Assembly: GCA_028293565.1 (NCBI GenBank)
Contig: JAQGON010000099.1
Coordinates: 1-53,496 of the forward strand
Reading direction: 5' to 3'
DNA: 53,496 nucleotides
DNA from: Verrucomicrobiota bacterium
Lineage (GTDB): Bacteria; Verrucomicrobiota; Verrucomicrobiia; Opitutales; Opitutaceae
The notes beneath the pieces are model-generated. The model did not search any database. It saw only the letters and a program-made list of their open reading frames with translations, and had not been told where the DNA came from. The translations under genes were made by a program, and so were the position numbers. Below, one piece after another: positions 53,270 to 53,496 of this stretch (position 1 is the stretch's first letter; the number at the start of each line of letters is the position of its first letter).

Positions 53270-53496
53270 TTATTTGGCCGGAATTCCGAGCTCGTGCGCG
53301 GCGAAGCCGAACATGTCGGCCCACTCGTTGATCGTCTTCGAAACCGGGGTCGTGCCGCTGGAGCCGCCGTGGCCGGCGTTGGACTCGATTCGTATCAAGG
53401 CCGGCCGGGGCGAATCCGCGACCGCGCTCTGCAGGGCCGCCGCGTACTTGAAGGAGTGCGCCGGGAACACCCGGTCGTCGTGGTCGCCGGTGGTGA
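53270..53496 (-). CDS. Prolyl oligopeptidase family (S9) serine peptidase, C-terminal end (partial)
   Basis: The last about 74 residues of a protein whose start lies beyond the right edge. [20 protein letters not shown] carries the catalytic Asp (the DDR motif) and ESNAGHGG carries the catalytic His of the S9A peptidase triad; the nucleophilic serine would lie outside the window. The ending ([19 protein letters not shown]) matches the family C-terminus. Prolyl oligopeptidases cleave short peptides after proline and may be exported; localisation cannot be judged from this fragment. Confidence 0.9.
   Translation of the reverse strand, partial: TTGDHDDRVFPAHSFKYAAALQSAVADSPRPALIRIESNAGHGGSSGTTPVSKTINEWADMFGFAAHELGIPAK

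Overview
This is a 53.5-kb piece of a GC-rich bacterial chromosome made almost entirely of housekeeping genes. The best guess for the host is Verrucomicrobiota, probably an Opitutaceae-like lineage. This is inferred from the Ig-plus-C-terminal domain protein at 22.0 kb, a DksA-like protein with degenerate zinc ligands beside lspA, and the dense long palindromic intergenic repeats (including one whose translation would read TSNFQRSTSNVEF). No rRNA, CRISPR, phage or transposase gene was found. Shine-Dalgarno motifs are weak at most starts, so several starts were chosen by family alignment.

Regions. 0-1.5 kb: a DksA-like regulator followed by lspA. 1.6-9.7 kb, minus strand: peroxiredoxin, aconitase, a STAS anti-sigma antagonist, a GAF/PP2C phosphatase (partner switching), trpB and yicC. 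9.9-12.5 kb: tyrS and a phospholipase D-type synthase. 12.6-15.7 kb, minus: yraN, zwf and an opcA-like gene (oxidative pentose phosphate entry). 15.8-18.0 kb: a GAF-fused PilB/GspE ATPase. 18.1-21.9 kb, minus: smc. 22.0-26.5 kb: an Ig-domain protein, a GlcD-like FAD oxidase, a KDG-kinase-like PfkB protein, a 67-aa membrane peptide and a truncated TPR gene. 26.6-28.8 kb, minus: a fused acyltransferase/acyl-ACP synthetase. 29.1-33.7 kb: a sugar ABC importer (binding protein and two permeases, no ATPase) followed by a ferritin-like protein. 33.9-41.7 kb: parA, two ABC-2 permeases, rnc, mfd and a SurA-type isomerase, several of them coupled by ATGA overlaps. 41.9-45.4 kb: thuA-like gene, radC, tRNA-Tyr and a cardiolipin synthase. 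45.6-53.0 kb, minus: serA, plsY, hom, lysC, thrC and an acyl desaturase, forming a compact amino-acid/lipid operon. The right edge cuts a prolyl oligopeptidase gene.

The most unusual content lies between the genes. At least six kinds of palindromic element occupy gene-end spaces. One kind has REP architecture (GTAG or GTGG foot plus the CACGGGTC/GACCCGTG hairpin, in inverted pairs). Several elements begin inside or directly at a stop codon. A composite element of about 215 bp is present as inverted copies on either side of tRNA-Tyr and cls. One repeat type also appears to have entered the smc coding sequence in frame. Other candidates for follow-up are the double ferritin-like protein behind the sugar importer, the GAF-PilB fusion and the small membrane peptide with its palindromic leader.
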